A model generated the notes under the pieces. That model saw nothing but the letters and a program-made list of their open reading frames with translations. It made no database searches and was not told where the DNA came from. Source: Marinobacter excellens HL-55 (GTDB taxonomy: Bacteria > Pseudomonadota > Gammaproteobacteria > Pseudomonadales > Oleiphilaceae). From it: a stretch of 64,000 nt of DNA. The DNA lies in the NCBI GenBank assembly GCA_001314845.1, contig LJZQ01000012.1, positions 1-64,000 of the forward strand, read 5' to 3'. Positions within the stretch are counted from its first letter, which is position 1; every line of letters begins with the position of its first letter. The position numbers were made by a program, and so were the translations under genes. Below are positions 1 through 10,282 of this stretch, piece after piece.

Positions 1-138
1 CAATCAGGGAAACCACGTTTTCCGTTTTGGCACCCCCTCCCTGCCTCGTTCCAGCTCCAAAAGCACGAATCCCCAAGCGAAGGGCAGTCCAGAACCGCCC
101 AAACTCCGTAGTACCGTAAACCAGAAACGGAGCACAGC

Positions 139-1626
139 ATGAAATACAACGACCTGAGAGACTTCATCAGCCAGCTGGAAAAGCTCGGTGAGTTGAAACG
201 CATCAGCGTAGAAGTCGACCCCCACCTGGAAATGACCGAAATCTGCGACCGCACCTTGCGGGCCGGTGGGCCGGCGTTGTTGTTTGAAAATCCCAAAGGA
301 TACGACATGCCGGTGCTTGCCAATCTGTTTGGTACGCCCAAACGGGTGGCACTGGGCATGGGGCAAGACGACGTGGCCGCGCTCAGAGACGTTGGCAAAC
401 TCCTGGCGTTTCTGAAGGAACCCGATCCCCCCAAGGGCTTCAAAGACGCCCTCGAGAAACTGCCGATTTTCAAGCAGGTGATGCGCATGAGCCCGAAAGT
501 GCTCCGTTCCGCACCCTGTCAGGACGTGGTCATCGAAAAAGACCAGGTCGATCTGTACCAGATTCCAATTCAGCACTGCTGGCCCGGAGATGCCGGCCCG
601 CTGGTGACCTGGCCGCTGGTCATTACCCGTGGCCCCAATAAAGAGCGCCAGAATCTGGGTATCTACCGGCAACAGGTGATCGGTCGCAATCGGTTGATCA
701 TGCGTTGGCTCAGTCACCGCGGCGGGGCGCTGGATTATCAGGAGTTCCGTAAGGCCAATCCGGACAAGCCTTACCCGGTGGCGGTCGCCCTGGGCGCCGA
801 TCCGGCAACCATTCTCGGGGCCGTCACGCCGGTGCCAGACAGCTTGTCTGAATACGCGTTCGCAGGCCTATTGCGCGGTGCCCGAACCGAGCTGGTGAAA
901 GCGGAGCTGAGCGATTTGCAGGTGCCGGCTAGCGCCGAGATCGTGCTGGAAGGTTTTATCTATCCGGAGGATATGGCGCCGGAAGGGCCGTTCGGTGATC
1001 ACACGGGTTACTACAACGAAGTGGACCAGTTCCCGGTGTTTACCGTGGAGCGCATCAGCCACCGTCGCGACCCGATTTATCACAGCACCTACACCGGTCG
1101 GCCGCCTGATGAGCCGGCGATTCTGGGTGTGGCGCTGAATGAAGTCTTTATTCCGATCCTGCAGAAGCAGTTTCCGGAAATTGTTGATTTTTACCTGCCG
1201 CCGGAAGGCTGTTCCTACCGGCTGGCCATTGTCACCATGAAGAAACAGTACCCCGGCCATGCCAAACGGGTGATGATGGGCGTATGGTCATTCTTGCGGC
1301 AGTTCATGTACACCAAGTTCGTGATTGTTACCGACGATGACGTGGATGCCCGCAGCTGGGAGGACGTTATCTGGGCCATGACTACCCGCATGGATCCGGC
1401 CCGGGACACCACCCTGGTGGAGAGCACGCCCATTGATTATCTGGATTTTGCCTCGCCGGTGTCTGGGCTTGGCTCGAAGATGGGAATGGACGCCACCAAC
1501 AAATGGCCCGGCGAAACTGACCGGGAATGGGGCACGGCAATTGCGATGACCGACGAAGTCAAACAGCGGGTAGATGAGCTTTGGGACAGCCTGGGCATTG
1601 AAAATCCAGCGTCTCGCCCCGATTGA
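139..1626 (+). CDS. ubiD: UbiD family 3-octaprenyl-4-hydroxybenzoate decarboxylase
   Basis: Decarboxylates the polyprenyl-4-hydroxybenzoate intermediate of ubiquinone synthesis, using the prenylated flavin cofactor supplied by UbiX (family knowledge). The 495-residue length is typical of UbiD. The N-terminus [20 protein letters not shown] and the central [12 protein letters not shown] segment are hallmarks of the family. The start follows ACGGAG by six bases. The next gene begins ten bases after the stop, so the two are probably co-transcribed. The 138 bases before it hold no gene I can recognise. Function is well supported by overall resemblance. Confidence 0.96.
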   Translation: MKYNDLRDFISQLEKLGELKRISVEVDPHLEMTEICDRTLRAGGPALLFENPKGYDMPVLANLFGTPKRVALGMGQDDVAALRDVGKLLAFLKEPDPPKGFKDALEKLPIFKQVMRMSPKVLRSAPCQDVVIEKDQVDLYQIPIQHCWPGDAGPLVTWPLVITRGPNKERQNLGIYRQQVIGRNRLIMRWLSHRGGALDYQEFRKANPDKPYPVAVALGADPATILGAVTPVPDSLSEYAFAGLLRGARTELVKAELSDLQVPASAEIVLEGFIYPEDMAPEGPFGDHTGYYNEVDQFPVFTVERISHRRDPIYHSTYTGRPPDEPAILGVALNEVFIPILQKQFPEIVDFYLPPEGCSYRLAIVTMKKQYPGHAKRVMMGVWSFLRQFMYTKFVIVTDDDVDARSWEDVIWAMTTRMDPARDTTLVESTPIDYLDFASPVSGLGSKMGMDATNKWPGETDREWGTAIAMTDEVKQRVDELWDSLGIENPASRPD

Positions 1627-1636
1627 CAGGAGCACA

Positions 1637-2632
1637 ATGGTGCTTCGGATTCGTCTGCAGCCCTCGGGAATTTTGTTTCAGGTGCCGGCAGGCGATGATC
1701 TGTTGTCGGCAGCAGCGAACACCGGTATTCGAGTGCCGGCAGCCTGCCGTAACGGCGTATGCGAGATCTGTGAAGCCCGCCTGACAAGTGGTCAGGCCCT
1801 GAATACCCGTAATCAGCAACCCATACCGGTCGGCGAGCGCCTGATGATGTGTCGGAGCCTGGCGCTGACCGACCTTGAACTGGAGATACCTGCCGTTATG
1901 GCATCAGGACAATATCAGCCTCGGACGTTTCAGGCCAAAGTGGTGGACGTTCGCTCCATCAGCCATGATGTTTACCGGGTTGAGCTGCAATTGCCCGGGC
2001 GCCGGGATGTAGCCTTTCATGCCGGGCAGTACCTGTCGGTGAATCTGCCGGATGCAGACCCCTGCTACTTTTCTATTGCCAGTAGCCCGTCCGCTGGCAA
2101 CATTGAGCTGCATATTCAGGCTTCTCCGGAGTGGGTGTCGGCACAGAAAGTGATCGATGCACTGACTTCGGGCCAGGACGTCAGAGTGGAGCTGCCCCAT
2201 GGCAAGGCGTGCCTTGCAGCGGCGCCCGCCAAGCCCATGGTGATGGTGGCAGCGGGTACCGGCTTTGCACAGATGAAAAGTCTGGTGGAGTATCTTCAGG
2301 AGACGAACTTCAATCACCCGGTGAAGCTGTTCTGGGGCGTTCGCAAGCACGAAGATATGTACCTGCGCTCGCTGGCCCAGCAGTGGCACAATGATTGGGC
2401 GCCTTTTACGTTCCAGCCGGTGGTTGGCGACGATGAAGACAATGACTGGGGCGGTCATCATGATCAGTTGGTGCGGGCGGTACTGGCGTCAGGTTTTGAC
2501 TGGTTAACGGTTGAAGTGCATGCCAGTGGCTCACCGGCTATGGTGTATACCTTGATGGATGCTTTGCTGGAGGCAGGGTTGCCGGGGCAGGCGTTTTTCT
2601 CCGATGTTCTTGAATACGCCCCTCGGGGATGA
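1637..2632 (+). CDS. 2Fe-2S/FAD/NAD(P)H oxidoreductase (flavin reductase-like)
   Basis: An electron-transfer flavoprotein of 331 residues. The N-terminal plant-type ferredoxin domain carries cysteines at about 37, 42, 45 (C-x4-C-x2-C) and 72. A ferredoxin-reductase FAD-binding domain follows (about 100-195, with YFSIASSPS) and then an NAD-binding domain (VMVAAGTGFAQMKSLV). Annotators often name such proteins CDP-6-deoxy-3,4-glucoseen reductase-like, but the neighbouring ubiD recalls the ubiD-fre pairing of enterics, so a flavin or quinone-linked reductase is as likely. An upstream in-frame ATG at 1574 lies inside ubiD. The ATG at 1637 follows AGGAG and gives the expected ferredoxin start. The electron acceptor is unknown. 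Confidence 0.85.
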   Translation: MVLRIRLQPSGILFQVPAGDDLLSAAANTGIRVPAACRNGVCEICEARLTSGQALNTRNQQPIPVGERLMMCRSLALTDLELEIPAVMASGQYQPRTFQAKVVDVRSISHDVYRVELQLPGRRDVAFHAGQYLSVNLPDADPCYFSIASSPSAGNIELHIQASPEWVSAQKVIDALTSGQDVRVELPHGKACLAAAPAKPMVMVAAGTGFAQMKSLVEYLQETNFNHPVKLFWGVRKHEDMYLRSLAQQWHNDWAPFTFQPVVGDDEDNDWGGHHDQLVRAVLASGFDWLTVEVHASGSPAMVYTLMDALLEAGLPGQAFFSDVLEYAPRG

Positions 2633-2653
2633 AGCAGCCTTTTCAGGTGCCAT

Positions 2654-2685
2654 AAAAAAGCCGGATCGTTGATCCGGCTTTTTTT
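2654..2685. terminator. Bidirectional Rho-independent terminator
   Basis: An AAGCCGGATC stem pairs with GATCCGGCTT across a GTT loop, flanked by an A-run on the left and a T-run on the right. It can therefore terminate transcription from both sides. It lies between the convergent reductase gene and hemY. Confidence 0.93.
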
Positions 2686-2703
2686 GTTCAGGCAAAGGTA
2701 AGA

Positions 2704-3945
2704 TCAGGCTCGCGGCATCGGCAGCTCAGGTAGGCCATTGTCGGTTGCCAGGCCTTGCATCAGCAGTTTGACGCTGGATTCTTCTTCTCCCATGTGGGCG
2801 TTAAGCCGGCTCAGTTCCGCCAGGGCTTCCCGGCTGCGACGTAACTGCAGGCTGGTTTCGAAATATTCTTTGGCTTTGCCCCAAAGTTCGTTGCGCAGGC
2901 AAAGCCGGCCCAGGGCCAGCATAAGCTCGGCGTTGGCGGGGCGATCTTTCAGCCATTGTTCGGCAATCAGCAGTTGTTCTTCCGGTTGATGGCCTTTGAT
3001 CCGCCCGTAAAGATTGATCAGCTCATCACTCCAATGATTTCTCAGCACCTTGCGCAGCAGGGTTTCTGCTTGCGCTTCGTCGCCCAGCCTGGCCAGCAGC
3101 CGGGCATAGTCTCGAATGGTGTATTCGTCTTTGCGGACAAACCCCGGTAGCTCGTCCCACAGCCGGGTCAATGGCTCGAGGGAGGTGTTCGGGTCGCTTT
3201 TGCGCAGCCGTTCGGTATCCTCGGCGGCCTGCTCCAGAAGGTTGTGCCAGACCTGCCGTTCGAGGTCGTCCAGCTCACTTTCTGGTAACACGCTGCGCTT
3301 GCGCAGCTCTGGTGTGAGTTTGGACAGCTCGCGCCAGTCTTCCAGGCGCAGATAGGTGTTCTTGAGCAGTTTCAGGACGAACGGATGATGCGGAGATTCT
3401 TTGCGCAGCCTGAGCAGGGTGGCCAGTGCTTGCTCCAGCCGGTTGCCGGCCAGTTGCAGCTGAGCCTGGGTCAGGCCAACCGCCATGTTGGAGCCAGGCG
3501 TGCTTTCGTATGCTTTGCGTAAGAGCTCATCGACAGCGCCATGGTCGCCACACTCAAACGCTGCCTGTGCAGCTGCCAGGTAGTTGATCAAGGGGGTGTC
3601 GGCCCGGTCGGCTGAGGTGGCCAGCAGCTTCCTGGCCCGGGGCCAGTTGCCTTCAGCCAGCGCCAGTAGGCCCTGAGTGGTGCGCCGACGAGCCCGTCGT
3701 TCGTTACCTCGGGCGACCCAGCCGGTGACCAGCCCCGGGCCGTGGCGAAAGCGCCGAAGTGTGTTGAAAAAGAATACCGACAGTGCCACGAGCGCAACAA
3801 ATAAGCCCAGACCCACCCAGAAGTTGGTCTCAATCAGGTAGTGGCCCAGGCTGATTCTGATGTAGCCGAGGTCGTAGGACAGGCCCAGCGACAAGGCAGT
3901 ACCGATCAGTAACGCGACCAGCAGAATAAGCAGCAGCCGGATCAT
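2704..3945 (-). CDS. hemY: HemY-like tetratricopeptide haem biosynthesis protein
   Basis: Inner-membrane protein of the proteobacterial HemY family (not the Bacillus oxidase of the same name), 413 residues. Two N-terminal membrane segments (about residues 3-22 and 42-62) precede a periplasmic-type helical repeat region with TPR-like units (LLALAEGNWPRARKLL; LMLALGRLCLRNELWGKAKE). The family is linked to late haem synthesis, but its exact role is unsettled. Its ATG overlaps the hemX stop as ATGA, so the two are translationally coupled. It is the last gene of the hemC-hemD-hemX-hemY operon and is followed by a clear terminator. Confidence 0.92.
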   Translation of the reverse strand: MIRLLLILLVALLIGTALSLGLSYDLGYIRISLGHYLIETNFWVGLGLFVALVALSVFFFNTLRRFRHGPGLVTGWVARGNERRARRRTTQGLLALAEGNWPRARKLLATSADRADTPLINYLAAAQAAFECGDHGAVDELLRKAYESTPGSNMAVGLTQAQLQLAGNRLEQALATLLRLRKESPHHPFVLKLLKNTYLRLEDWRELSKLTPELRKRSVLPESELDDLERQVWHNLLEQAAEDTERLRKSDPNTSLEPLTRLWDELPGFVRKDEYTIRDYARLLARLGDEAQAETLLRKVLRNHWSDELINLYGRIKGHQPEEQLLIAEQWLKDRPANAELMLALGRLCLRNELWGKAKEYFETSLQLRRSREALAELSRLNAHMGEEESSVKLLMQGLATDNGLPELPMPRA

Positions 3946-5045
3946 GAGTCGTCGCCCCCGCGCTCAGCGTCGGAATCTTCCGTTGCGAGCCGTCCGGCCA
4001 GACGTTCTTTGAGCAGGCCCAGAGACTGACTGATATCGGGTAGTTGCGGGTCGACATTGCGCTCAGACAACTCGTTCAGGGAGTCGGCCAGCCCGCGAAT
4101 AGCCGGATTAGTGGCATCGTACCAGTCATTAATGGTGGTGATTGCCTTACTCAGTGCACGTTCATACAGTGGCTGATTGCCCCGTAACACCGCCATTTCG
4201 GCTTCTTCAAGCATCAACTGGAGGTTGAGCCTGGCCCAGGCACTTTGATCCGGTGCCAGCAGAGGTTTGACCGGCGCGTCCAGACGGCGTACCACGACCA
4301 CTTGTTTCAGGGTGTCGGCAAAACGGTTCCAGCCGCGTACAAACCTGTTGCCACTGTCATCGGACTCAGTCGTACCTTCGGCTATGCTCAAGCCTGGTGC
4401 CTGATCGTGAATCAGGGCCTGGTCGGTTAGCTCGTGGATGCTGGCAATGGCGGCTTCCAGTTGCAGGTAAAGCCCGGTGCGGTCAACGTCCTGAATCCCG
4501 CGCAGTGCCAGAATCTCTCGCGCTAGCTGTTGGCGTACCGGATAAACGCCAATGTCGTCGGACTCCCGCAAGACCTCGTCGGCGGATTCCAGTGCAGACA
4601 GGGCGCCCCGGATGTCTTTTTCAATCAGCAGGCGCTGATTAGCAACCCGCAACAGGTATTCGGCCTCAGCCAGCAACCAGTCCGTTCGGGTACGGTTGCC
4701 TGCCTCAAGCAGTTCCCGGGCGTTATGATCAATCTGCCGTTGCTGGGTGGCAATCAGGTCCCGCTGGTCTGACAGTTTGCTTTCCAGAGCCTGCAGGCGC
4801 TGGGCCTGTTCGTTGCCCCGGCTGCCGTATCGGTCTTCGAGTTGTGCGGTGTCGAGTCGAAGATCCTGAATGACCTGCACGGTGGCTTTGTGGGTCTGCC
4901 ATTGTTGCCAGTTCCACAGGCTCAGAACCACAGCCAGGATCAGGGCGATCATCGCAACCACCCAGATCGGCCAAAGGCGTGGGCGCTGGGCCATGGGTGG
5001 GCTTACAGGTGCGGGCAGTTGTTTTGTTGTTTCAGTCACGGGCAT
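3942..5045 (-). CDS. hemX: HemX-like membrane protein of the haem operon
   Basis: A 367-residue protein with a proline-rich cytoplasmic N-terminus, one membrane segment at about residues 28-48 and a long coiled-coil stretch (about 52-110, rich in Q, E and R). A conserved HemX domain follows. The family is often labelled uroporphyrinogen-III methyltransferase but lacks a SAM-binding methyltransferase fold. A scaffold or regulatory role in haem synthesis is the safer reading. It overlaps hemD by 14 bases upstream and hemY by 4 downstream. The start ATG sits directly after AAGG with almost no spacing, so translation may depend on ribosomes leaving hemD. Confidence 0.9.
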   Translation of the reverse strand: MPVTETTKQLPAPVSPPMAQRPRLWPIWVVAMIALILAVVLSLWNWQQWQTHKATVQVIQDLRLDTAQLEDRYGSRGNEQAQRLQALESKLSDQRDLIATQQRQIDHNARELLEAGNRTRTDWLLAEAEYLLRVANQRLLIEKDIRGALSALESADEVLRESDDIGVYPVRQQLAREILALRGIQDVDRTGLYLQLEAAIASIHELTDQALIHDQAPGLSIAEGTTESDDSGNRFVRGWNRFADTLKQVVVVRRLDAPVKPLLAPDQSAWARLNLQLMLEEAEMAVLRGNQPLYERALSKAITTINDWYDATNPAIRGLADSLNELSERNVDPQLPDISQSLGLLKERLAGRLATEDSDAERGGDDS

Positions 5046-5880
5046 CCTTACTGGGTTTTCCGTTATTACCGGTATGACCGGCTTCCCGCATCAGTCGGGA
5101 AGCCACACTGGCAACCAGGTTTGCATCGGTCAGGCCATCAGGAATCAGCAGGTTGATGAAACCGGCGATGCGAGCCTGTTCCGTTATTCGCTCTGCCGGC
5201 ACCACCAGCAGCGCATCAAAGACCGCCTGAGGGTAGCCGGAGCCAATATCAATAAGATTGTTCAGGGTTTCCCCGGAAAGCGCAATGATCACGTCTGGCC
5301 GGAACACACTGAAATTGTCCTGAATCTGTTCTGGAGCATAGTACGGTCGGAAGCGTCGGTACAGTGGCAGGGCCGTTACCTTTGCCCCCCTGTGCTCAAG
5401 GGTCTGGCGAATCAGCTCTCGGCCCTGCTCGCCCCGGGCCAGCAGAACCCGCTCATGCTCTAGTCTTTGCAGTGAGGGCAGCGCCAGCAGCGCTTCGCTG
5501 GTCCAGCCTTGGGGCGGCTTGCGTGGGCGCAAGCCTCGCTCAGTGAACACGGCGGCCGTTCCAGCGCCTACTCCGTACCATTGAATGCCCACAGGCATCT
5601 GCGGCCACCACTGCTCGATCTCATCGAGCAGTAATCGGGCGGCATAGGGGCTAACGGCAATGATGTGGGTAAAGTTGTCCAGCTCCTGCAGCAGCGATCG
5701 CCGCTCCGGTGTTTCCGCTAGCGGTTCCCTAGCCACCAAAGGCATCAGCCTTACCTCAGCCCCGGCCTGCCGAAAAGCCCCCGCAAGGCGAGAGGCTTCC
5801 GGTTCCGGCCGACATATAAGTACCCTTCGACCCTGCAATGCCGAGGCCTGGGTCTCAGGCTCAGCGTGGTGTGTGGCCAT
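5032..5880 (-). CDS. hemD: Uroporphyrinogen-III synthase
   Basis: Closes and rearranges hydroxymethylbilane to uroporphyrinogen III, the step after HemC. The protein has 282 residues and the bilobed HemD pattern: an N-terminal [15 protein letters not shown] segment, a central [13 protein letters not shown] and a second lobe with [15 protein letters not shown] chose the ATG at 5880, which starts [11 protein letters not shown]. The open frame extends further upstream but only through hemC. The gene thus overlaps the 3' end of hemC by 20 bases, and translational coupling is likely. HemD sequences diverge widely, so the assignment rests partly on gene order. Confidence 0.93.
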   Translation of the reverse strand: MATHHAEPETQASALQGRRVLICRPEPEASRLAGAFRQAGAEVRLMPLVAREPLAETPERRSLLQELDNFTHIIAVSPYAARLLLDEIEQWWPQMPVGIQWYGVGAGTAAVFTERGLRPRKPPQGWTSEALLALPSLQRLEHERVLLARGEQGRELIRQTLEHRGAKVTALPLYRRFRPYYAPEQIQDNFSVFRPDVIIALSGETLNNLIDIGSGYPQAVFDALLVVPAERITEQARIAGFINLLIPDGLTDANLVASVASRLMREAGHTGNNGKPSKDARD

Positions 5881-6805
5881 AGATCTCAGCCAGTACCTTG
5901 TCGGCACCCATGGCCAGCAGTTGCTCGGCCAATTCCCGACCCAGGCGCTCACCGTCTGCTCTGGGTGCCCGGCCTTCAACCCGGAAGATCTGGCTGCCAT
6001 CAACGGCGCCAACCAGACCCCTCAGCCAAACGGTGGTGTCGTTGTCTTCCAATAGTGCATAGGCGGCGATAGGCACCTGACAACCGCCTTCCAGGCGCCG
6101 GTTCAATGCCCGTTCTGCCTTGACTCGATCGGCGGTGTCGTCGTGGTTCAGGGGTTCCAGCAGTGTCTGAAGCTCGCTGTCCTCAAGTCGGCATTCAATG
6201 CCCAGGGCGCCCTGGCCAACGGCGGGCAGAGACAGGGTGTCTGGCATGCAGTAGCGAATGCGATCATGAAAGCCCAGGCGCTTGAGGCCAGAGCTGGCCA
6301 GCACGATGGCGTCGTATTCACCGGCATCCAGCTTGGCCAGTCGGGTATTGACGTTACCGCGCAGCATCTTGATTTGCAGGTCCGGACGGTTGGCCCTGAG
6401 CTGGGTTTCCCGGCGCAGGCTTGAGGTGCCAACGACGGCGCCCTCGGGTAGCTCTTCCAGCTTGCCGAAGTGGTTGCTCACAAACGCGTCGGTCGGGTCT
6501 TCCCGCTCACAAATGGCCACCAGGCCAAGGCCCTCCGGGAACTCCATGGGCACGTCTTTCATTGAGTGCACGGCAAGGTCGGCGCGACCATCCAGCATGG
6601 CTTCTTCAAGTTCTTTAACGAACAGCCCCTTGCCGCCGATTTTGGCCAGTGGCACATCCAGGATCTTGTCGCCCTGGGTCTTGATCTTGACCAGCTCAAC
6701 GGTGATGTGACTGTGCAGCCTTTCCAGTTCGGCTTTGATGAATTCCGCCTGCCAAAGCGCCAGGGCGCTGCTGCGGGTTGCGATGCGAAGGGTACGTGTT
6801 GACAT
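5861..6805 (-). CDS. hemC: Porphobilinogen deaminase (hydroxymethylbilane synthase)
   Basis: Polymerises four porphobilinogens into hydroxymethylbilane for haem synthesis. The protein has 314 residues, with the [13 protein letters not shown] start, a [12 protein letters not shown] block, the arginine-rich [11 protein letters not shown] segment and cofactor cysteine about 242 in [11 protein letters not shown], which holds the dipyrromethane primer. The start could also be the GTG at 6814, three codons upstream. The ATG at 6805 gives the usual [11 protein letters not shown] beginning. It is the first gene of the hem operon and lies 85 bases downstream of algR on the same strand, as I recall from Pseudomonas. 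Confidence 0.97.
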   Translation of the reverse strand: MSTRTLRIATRSSALALWQAEFIKAELERLHSHITVELVKIKTQGDKILDVPLAKIGGKGLFVKELEEAMLDGRADLAVHSMKDVPMEFPEGLGLVAICEREDPTDAFVSNHFGKLEELPEGAVVGTSSLRRETQLRANRPDLQIKMLRGNVNTRLAKLDAGEYDAIVLASSGLKRLGFHDRIRYCMPDTLSLPAVGQGALGIECRLEDSELQTLLEPLNHDDTADRVKAERALNRRLEGGCQVPIAAYALLEDNDTTVWLRGLVGAVDGSQIFRVEGRAPRADGERLGRELAEQLLAMGADKVLAEIYGHTPR

Positions 6806-6890
6806 GGCACTCACTGTCGTTGGGGAAAATGTGCCCCAAGGTTACCTTGTGGCCGCAAAAAAGTCCCGCGGCGGCAGGCGGTCTACCCCG

Positions 6891-7646
6891 TCAGTGGGAG
6901 GGTTGGTGCTCCTGCAACCACTGGCGGACATGACTGGCATGGCGACGGCTGACCGGCAGGACGGAGCCGGAATCATTGAGTATCAGCACGCTTTGACCAT
7001 CGCCATTGCGGCGCAGGGCCTGGATAAAGCGAACGCCCACCAGGGTGTGCCGGTGAATGCGCAGCAGGAAGTCCGGGTAGGCCTGTTCCAGTTCTTTCAG
7101 GGTGTAGTCGCACACGGTTTCACCCCGACTGTGATACAGGGTGACGTATTTCTGATCGGCCTCGCAGTAGCGTACGTCGGCCAGATCAATCAGCTCGGTA
7201 CCTCTGTGTGTGCGCACGGCCAACTGGCCGAAGCCGGCATCGGTGGCTTGGGTCAGCGCCTGAAGTTGCACGCGATTGACTTTGCCGGCACGGGCGAGCG
7301 CGTCGGCCAGTGCCTCCCGGCGCACGGGTTTGAGCAGGTAGGCCACGGCGCGCACTTCAAACGCCTTGATGGCGTAATGGTCGTAAGCGGTGCAAAAAAT
7401 CACGGCTGGCGGGTTGTTGAGCTGGCTTATTCGCTCGGCGGCCTCCATGCCGTCCATGCCCGGCATACGAATGTCCAGCAGCAATATATCGGGTTCCAGC
7501 TCCGCTACTTTGCGCAGAGTGTCGTTGCCATCCGCGGCTTCGCCACAGACCTTGTAGTCCGGCAGTGCCTCGATCAGCCGCTGAATGCGCTGGCGGGCCA
7601 GTTGTTCGTCATCTGCAATCAGAATACGCTGTGGTGTTGTGGTCAT
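6891..7646 (-). CDS. algR: LytTR response regulator AlgR
   Basis: DNA-binding response regulator of 251 residues. The N-terminal receiver has the acidic pair at 12-13 (ADDEQ) and phosphoacceptor Asp58 in LLLDIRMPG. The C-terminal LytTR domain (about 145-245) has YCEADQKYVTLYHSRGE and RIHRHTLVGVRFI. In Pseudomonas AlgR controls alginate, twitching and virulence genes together with the kinase AlgZ/FimS. The kinase gene lies ten bases upstream on the same strand, and hemC follows. This matches the classical argH/algZ-algR-hemC arrangement, so the assignment is strong. Targets in this organism cannot be read from the sequence. Confidence 0.94.
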   Translation of the reverse strand: MTTTPQRILIADDEQLARQRIQRLIEALPDYKVCGEAADGNDTLRKVAELEPDILLLDIRMPGMDGMEAAERISQLNNPPAVIFCTAYDHYAIKAFEVRAVAYLLKPVRREALADALARAGKVNRVQLQALTQATDAGFGQLAVRTHRGTELIDLADVRYCEADQKYVTLYHSRGETVCDYTLKELEQAYPDFLLRIHRHTLVGVRFIQALRRNGDGQSVLILNDSGSVLPVSRRHASHVRQWLQEHQPSH

Positions 7647-7656
7647 GCCTGTCCTG

Positions 7657-8727
7657 CTAGTGCCGTGGTGGAGTTTTCGGCTGGCTGACGGTTCGTTTCG
7701 GTAGCCTCAGGGTCACGGTGTAAATGTTGTTCTGCTGGCTGTGCTTGAGTACCGCTGGCTCGCCGAACAGAGCCTGCAATCTGGCTTGGGTATTGATCAG
7801 GGCGATCTGATTACCCTGATGTTGTGGGCCGGCACTTTCCGGTTTCGGGTTCTGCACCATCAAATAGACAAAGTGCCCTTTTGCCGTGGCCTCAACGCGA
7901 ACGGTACCGCCTTCCGGTCGGGGCTGCACGCCGTGATAGATGGCATTTTCAACCAGCGGCTGCAGGGTCAGCGGTGGTATGGCCTGCTGGTCCAGTCCTG
8001 GCTGGATGTCCCACGCCAGTTGTAATCGTTCGCCCAGCCGCAAGGCCTCAATGGCCAGATAGCGCTGACACAGGTCGAGTTCATGGCTGAGCGGAACCAG
8101 CTGATCATCGGTGCGCAGACTGGCCCGAAACAGCTCGGACAGATCCAGCACGGCGTCTTCAGCCTGCTCCGGGTTGGTGGCGATCAGGCTGGCAATGGTG
8201 TTCATGCTGTTGAATAGAAAATGGGGTTGAATCCGCGCCTGCAACGAGGTCAGGCGAGCCTGCATTTCCGCTTCCCGCTGTTGCTGCCACTGATGCTGCA
8301 GGTAAAAATAGCGTAACACCATCAACATGATGAGCAGAGCCAGCAACAGTTTTTTGGCAATGCCCTGCCACAGGCCAATGCCAGGCTCCGGGTGCAATAC
8401 GCTGTCGGCAAACAGACTGAAGGCCAGTACGTCCAGTAGCACAATCGCGATAATCGCCAGGGTGGCGCGGGCAACCGACAAGCCGGCCAGCCAGGGCCGC
8501 AGCAGGCAGATCAGGGCAGCGCTGGTGAGGGTAGTCCACTGCACAAACAATGACAGCAGGCCGAAGTAGTTCCAGTCAATCCAGCTGCGCTCGGCCTGAA
8601 CGATGGCCAGCACAAGCACCAGCAACTCGCTGGTGATCAGCAACAGGAATACCGCCCGCACCCGGCACAGATCCGGCACGTAGAAGTCAGCGGTCTCCTT
8701 TGCGTTGATGCTTTTGTCGGGCTTCAG
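7657..8727 (-). CDS. algZ: AlgZ/FimS-type membrane sensor histidine kinase
   Basis: Sensor partner of AlgR. After a short N-terminal tail come four membrane segments (LLLITSELLVLVLAIV; a second around VQWTTLTSAALICLL; IIAIVLLDVLAFSLF; LLLALLIMLMVLRYF). Then a LytS-type His_kinase domain follows, with the phosphoacceptor in QPHFLFNSMNT and an ATPase domain (LTLQPLVENAIYHGV). The start is unusual. The only in-frame ATG (8862) lies beyond the divergent argH start. The best ribosome site, TAAGGAGA at 8733-8740, precedes a CTG codon at 8727 by a normal distance. A GTG at 8748 lies upstream of that site and has no ribosome site of its own. I used the CTG with reservation. Confidence 0.9.
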   Translation of the reverse strand: MKPDKSINAKETADFYVPDLCRVRAVFLLLITSELLVLVLAIVQAERSWIDWNYFGLLSLFVQWTTLTSAALICLLRPWLAGLSVARATLAIIAIVLLDVLAFSLFADSVLHPEPGIGLWQGIAKKLLLALLIMLMVLRYFYLQHQWQQQREAEMQARLTSLQARIQPHFLFNSMNTIASLIATNPEQAEDAVLDLSELFRASLRTDDQLVPLSHELDLCQRYLAIEALRLGERLQLAWDIQPGLDQQAIPPLTLQPLVENAIYHGVQPRPEGGTVRVEATAKGHFVYLMVQNPKPESAGPQHQGNQIALINTQARLQALFGEPAVLKHSQQNNIYTVTLRLPKRTVSQPKTPPRH

Positions 8728-8828
8728 GGGTGTCTCCTTAACCGGCACTGGAATGCTATACTGCCGCAAATTTTCACTTATCCATGGCCGGCGTGATGAT
8801 GCCGGGCTGTCAGCAGGAAAGATAGACC

Positions 8829-10244
8829 ATGACGGATCAGAAAAAGCCTGACCAGACCACATCCTCTGAAAAACCCTGGGGTGGTCGTTTCAGCGAGCCT
8901 ACCGATGCCTTTGTTGAGCGCTTTACCGCCTCGGTCGGTTTTGACCAGCGGTTGTATCACCATGATATTACCGGCTCCATTGCCCACGCCACCATGCTGG
9001 CGAAAGTAGGCGTGCTGACCGATGCCGAGCGCGATCAGATTATCGAAGGCCTGAAAGGCGTCAAAGAAGACATAGAGGCTGGTCGGTTCGAGTGGTCTGT
9101 CAGCCTGGAAGACGTGCACATGAACATCGAAGCCCGGCTCACCGACCGCATCGGTATTACCGGCAAAAAACTGCACACCGGCCGTAGCCGGAACGATCAG
9201 GTCGCCACTGATATCCGTCTGTACTTGCGCGATGAGATCGATGTTATTGCTGAAGAACTGAAACGCCTGCAAGCGGGTTTGCTGGATCTGGCCGAGCGCG
9301 AAGCCGACACCATCATGCCCGGTTTTACCCACTTGCAAACAGCCCAGCCGGTGACGTTTGGTCACCATCTGCTGGCCTGGTACGAAATGCTGGTGCGCGA
9401 TGCCGACCGCCTGCAGGACTGTCGCAAGCGGGTGAATGTGATGCCCCTGGGCGCTGCCGCCCTGGCCGGTACCACCTATCCGATCGACCGTAACCTGACC
9501 GCGGAACTGCTGGGCTTTGACCGGCCGACTGAAAACAGCCTGGATTCGGTGTCTGACCGGGACTTCGCCATCGAATTCTGCAGCTTTGCCGCGCTGCTGA
9601 TGACCCATATGTCTCGGTTCAGTGAAGAACTGGTGCTATGGACTTCGGCTCAGTTTGATTTCATTGATCTGCCGGATCGCTTCTGCACCGGGTCTTCAAT
9701 CATGCCCCAGAAGAAAAATCCGGACGTTCCGGAGCTGGTGCGTGGTAAGACTGGTCGGGTCAACGGCCACCTGATCAGCCTGCTGACCCTGATGAAGAGC
9801 CAGCCCCTGGCCTACAACAAGGACAACCAGGAAGACAAAGAGCCACTGTTTGATACCGTCGACACCATCAAGGGCTGCCTGAAGGCCTATGCTGACATGA
9901 TTCCGGCGATCCGGGCGAAAGCCGACAACATGCGGGTAGCGGCCAAACGCGGCTTCTCCACAGCGACCGATCTGGCGGATTACCTGGTCAAGAAAGGGGT
10001 GCCGTTCCGCGATGCCCACGAGATCGTCGGCAAATCCGTGGCTTTTGGTGTAGCGGAAGGCCGTGACCTGTCGGAGATGACCCTGGAAGAACTGCAGCAG
10101 TTCTCCGATGTGATTGGCGAAGACGTGTTTGACGTGCTGACCCTGGAGGGTTCCGTGCAGGCTCGGGACCATCTGGGCGGCACCGCGCCGAATCAGGTGC
10201 GTGCGGCGGTGGCCCGCGCCCGGAAGGGGCTAATGCTGGTGTAG
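8829..10244 (+). CDS. argH: Argininosuccinate lyase
   Basis: Splits argininosuccinate to arginine and fumarate, the last step of arginine synthesis. The protein has 471 residues, normal for the family. The fumarase/aspartase signature [12 protein letters not shown] contains the catalytic serine loop, and [12 protein letters not shown] and [14 protein letters not shown] are the other active-site blocks. The start [11 protein letters not shown] has AGGAAAG a few bases upstream. It is divergent from algZ across about 100 bases that must hold both promoters. Two hairpins follow the stop. Confidence 0.97.
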   Translation: MTDQKKPDQTTSSEKPWGGRFSEPTDAFVERFTASVGFDQRLYHHDITGSIAHATMLAKVGVLTDAERDQIIEGLKGVKEDIEAGRFEWSVSLEDVHMNIEARLTDRIGITGKKLHTGRSRNDQVATDIRLYLRDEIDVIAEELKRLQAGLLDLAEREADTIMPGFTHLQTAQPVTFGHHLLAWYEMLVRDADRLQDCRKRVNVMPLGAAALAGTTYPIDRNLTAELLGFDRPTENSLDSVSDRDFAIEFCSFAALLMTHMSRFSEELVLWTSAQFDFIDLPDRFCTGSSIMPQKKNPDVPELVRGKTGRVNGHLISLLTLMKSQPLAYNKDNQEDKEPLFDTVDTIKGCLKAYADMIPAIRAKADNMRVAAKRGFSTATDLADYLVKKGVPFRDAHEIVGKSVAFGVAEGRDLSEMTLEELQQFSDVIGEDVFDVLTLEGSVQARDHLGGTAPNQVRAAVARARKGLMLV

Positions 10245-10266
10245 TCCATGGGATGTGTCATGGACT
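10243..10266. repeat. 8-bp inverted repeat overlapping the argH stop
   Basis: AGTCCATG and CATGGACT flank an 8-base loop at the argH stop. It may form a weak transcript-end hairpin, but no T-run follows. Confidence 0.5.
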
Positions 10267-10282
10267 GATCGGTATAGAAAAA

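Noticed and set aside
4..717. Open frame of 237 codons on the minus strand
   Set aside because: It lies antisense to the well-supported ubiD gene and has no recognisable domain or ribosome site.
6813..6890. Attenuator between algR and hemC
   Set aside because: A TTGGGG/CCCCAA hairpin is present but no adjacent T-run is arranged as a terminator on the minus strand.
6735..7688. Open frame of 317 codons on the plus strand over algR
   Set aside because: It is a shadow of the LytTR regulator on the other strand, and the translation resembles no protein family.
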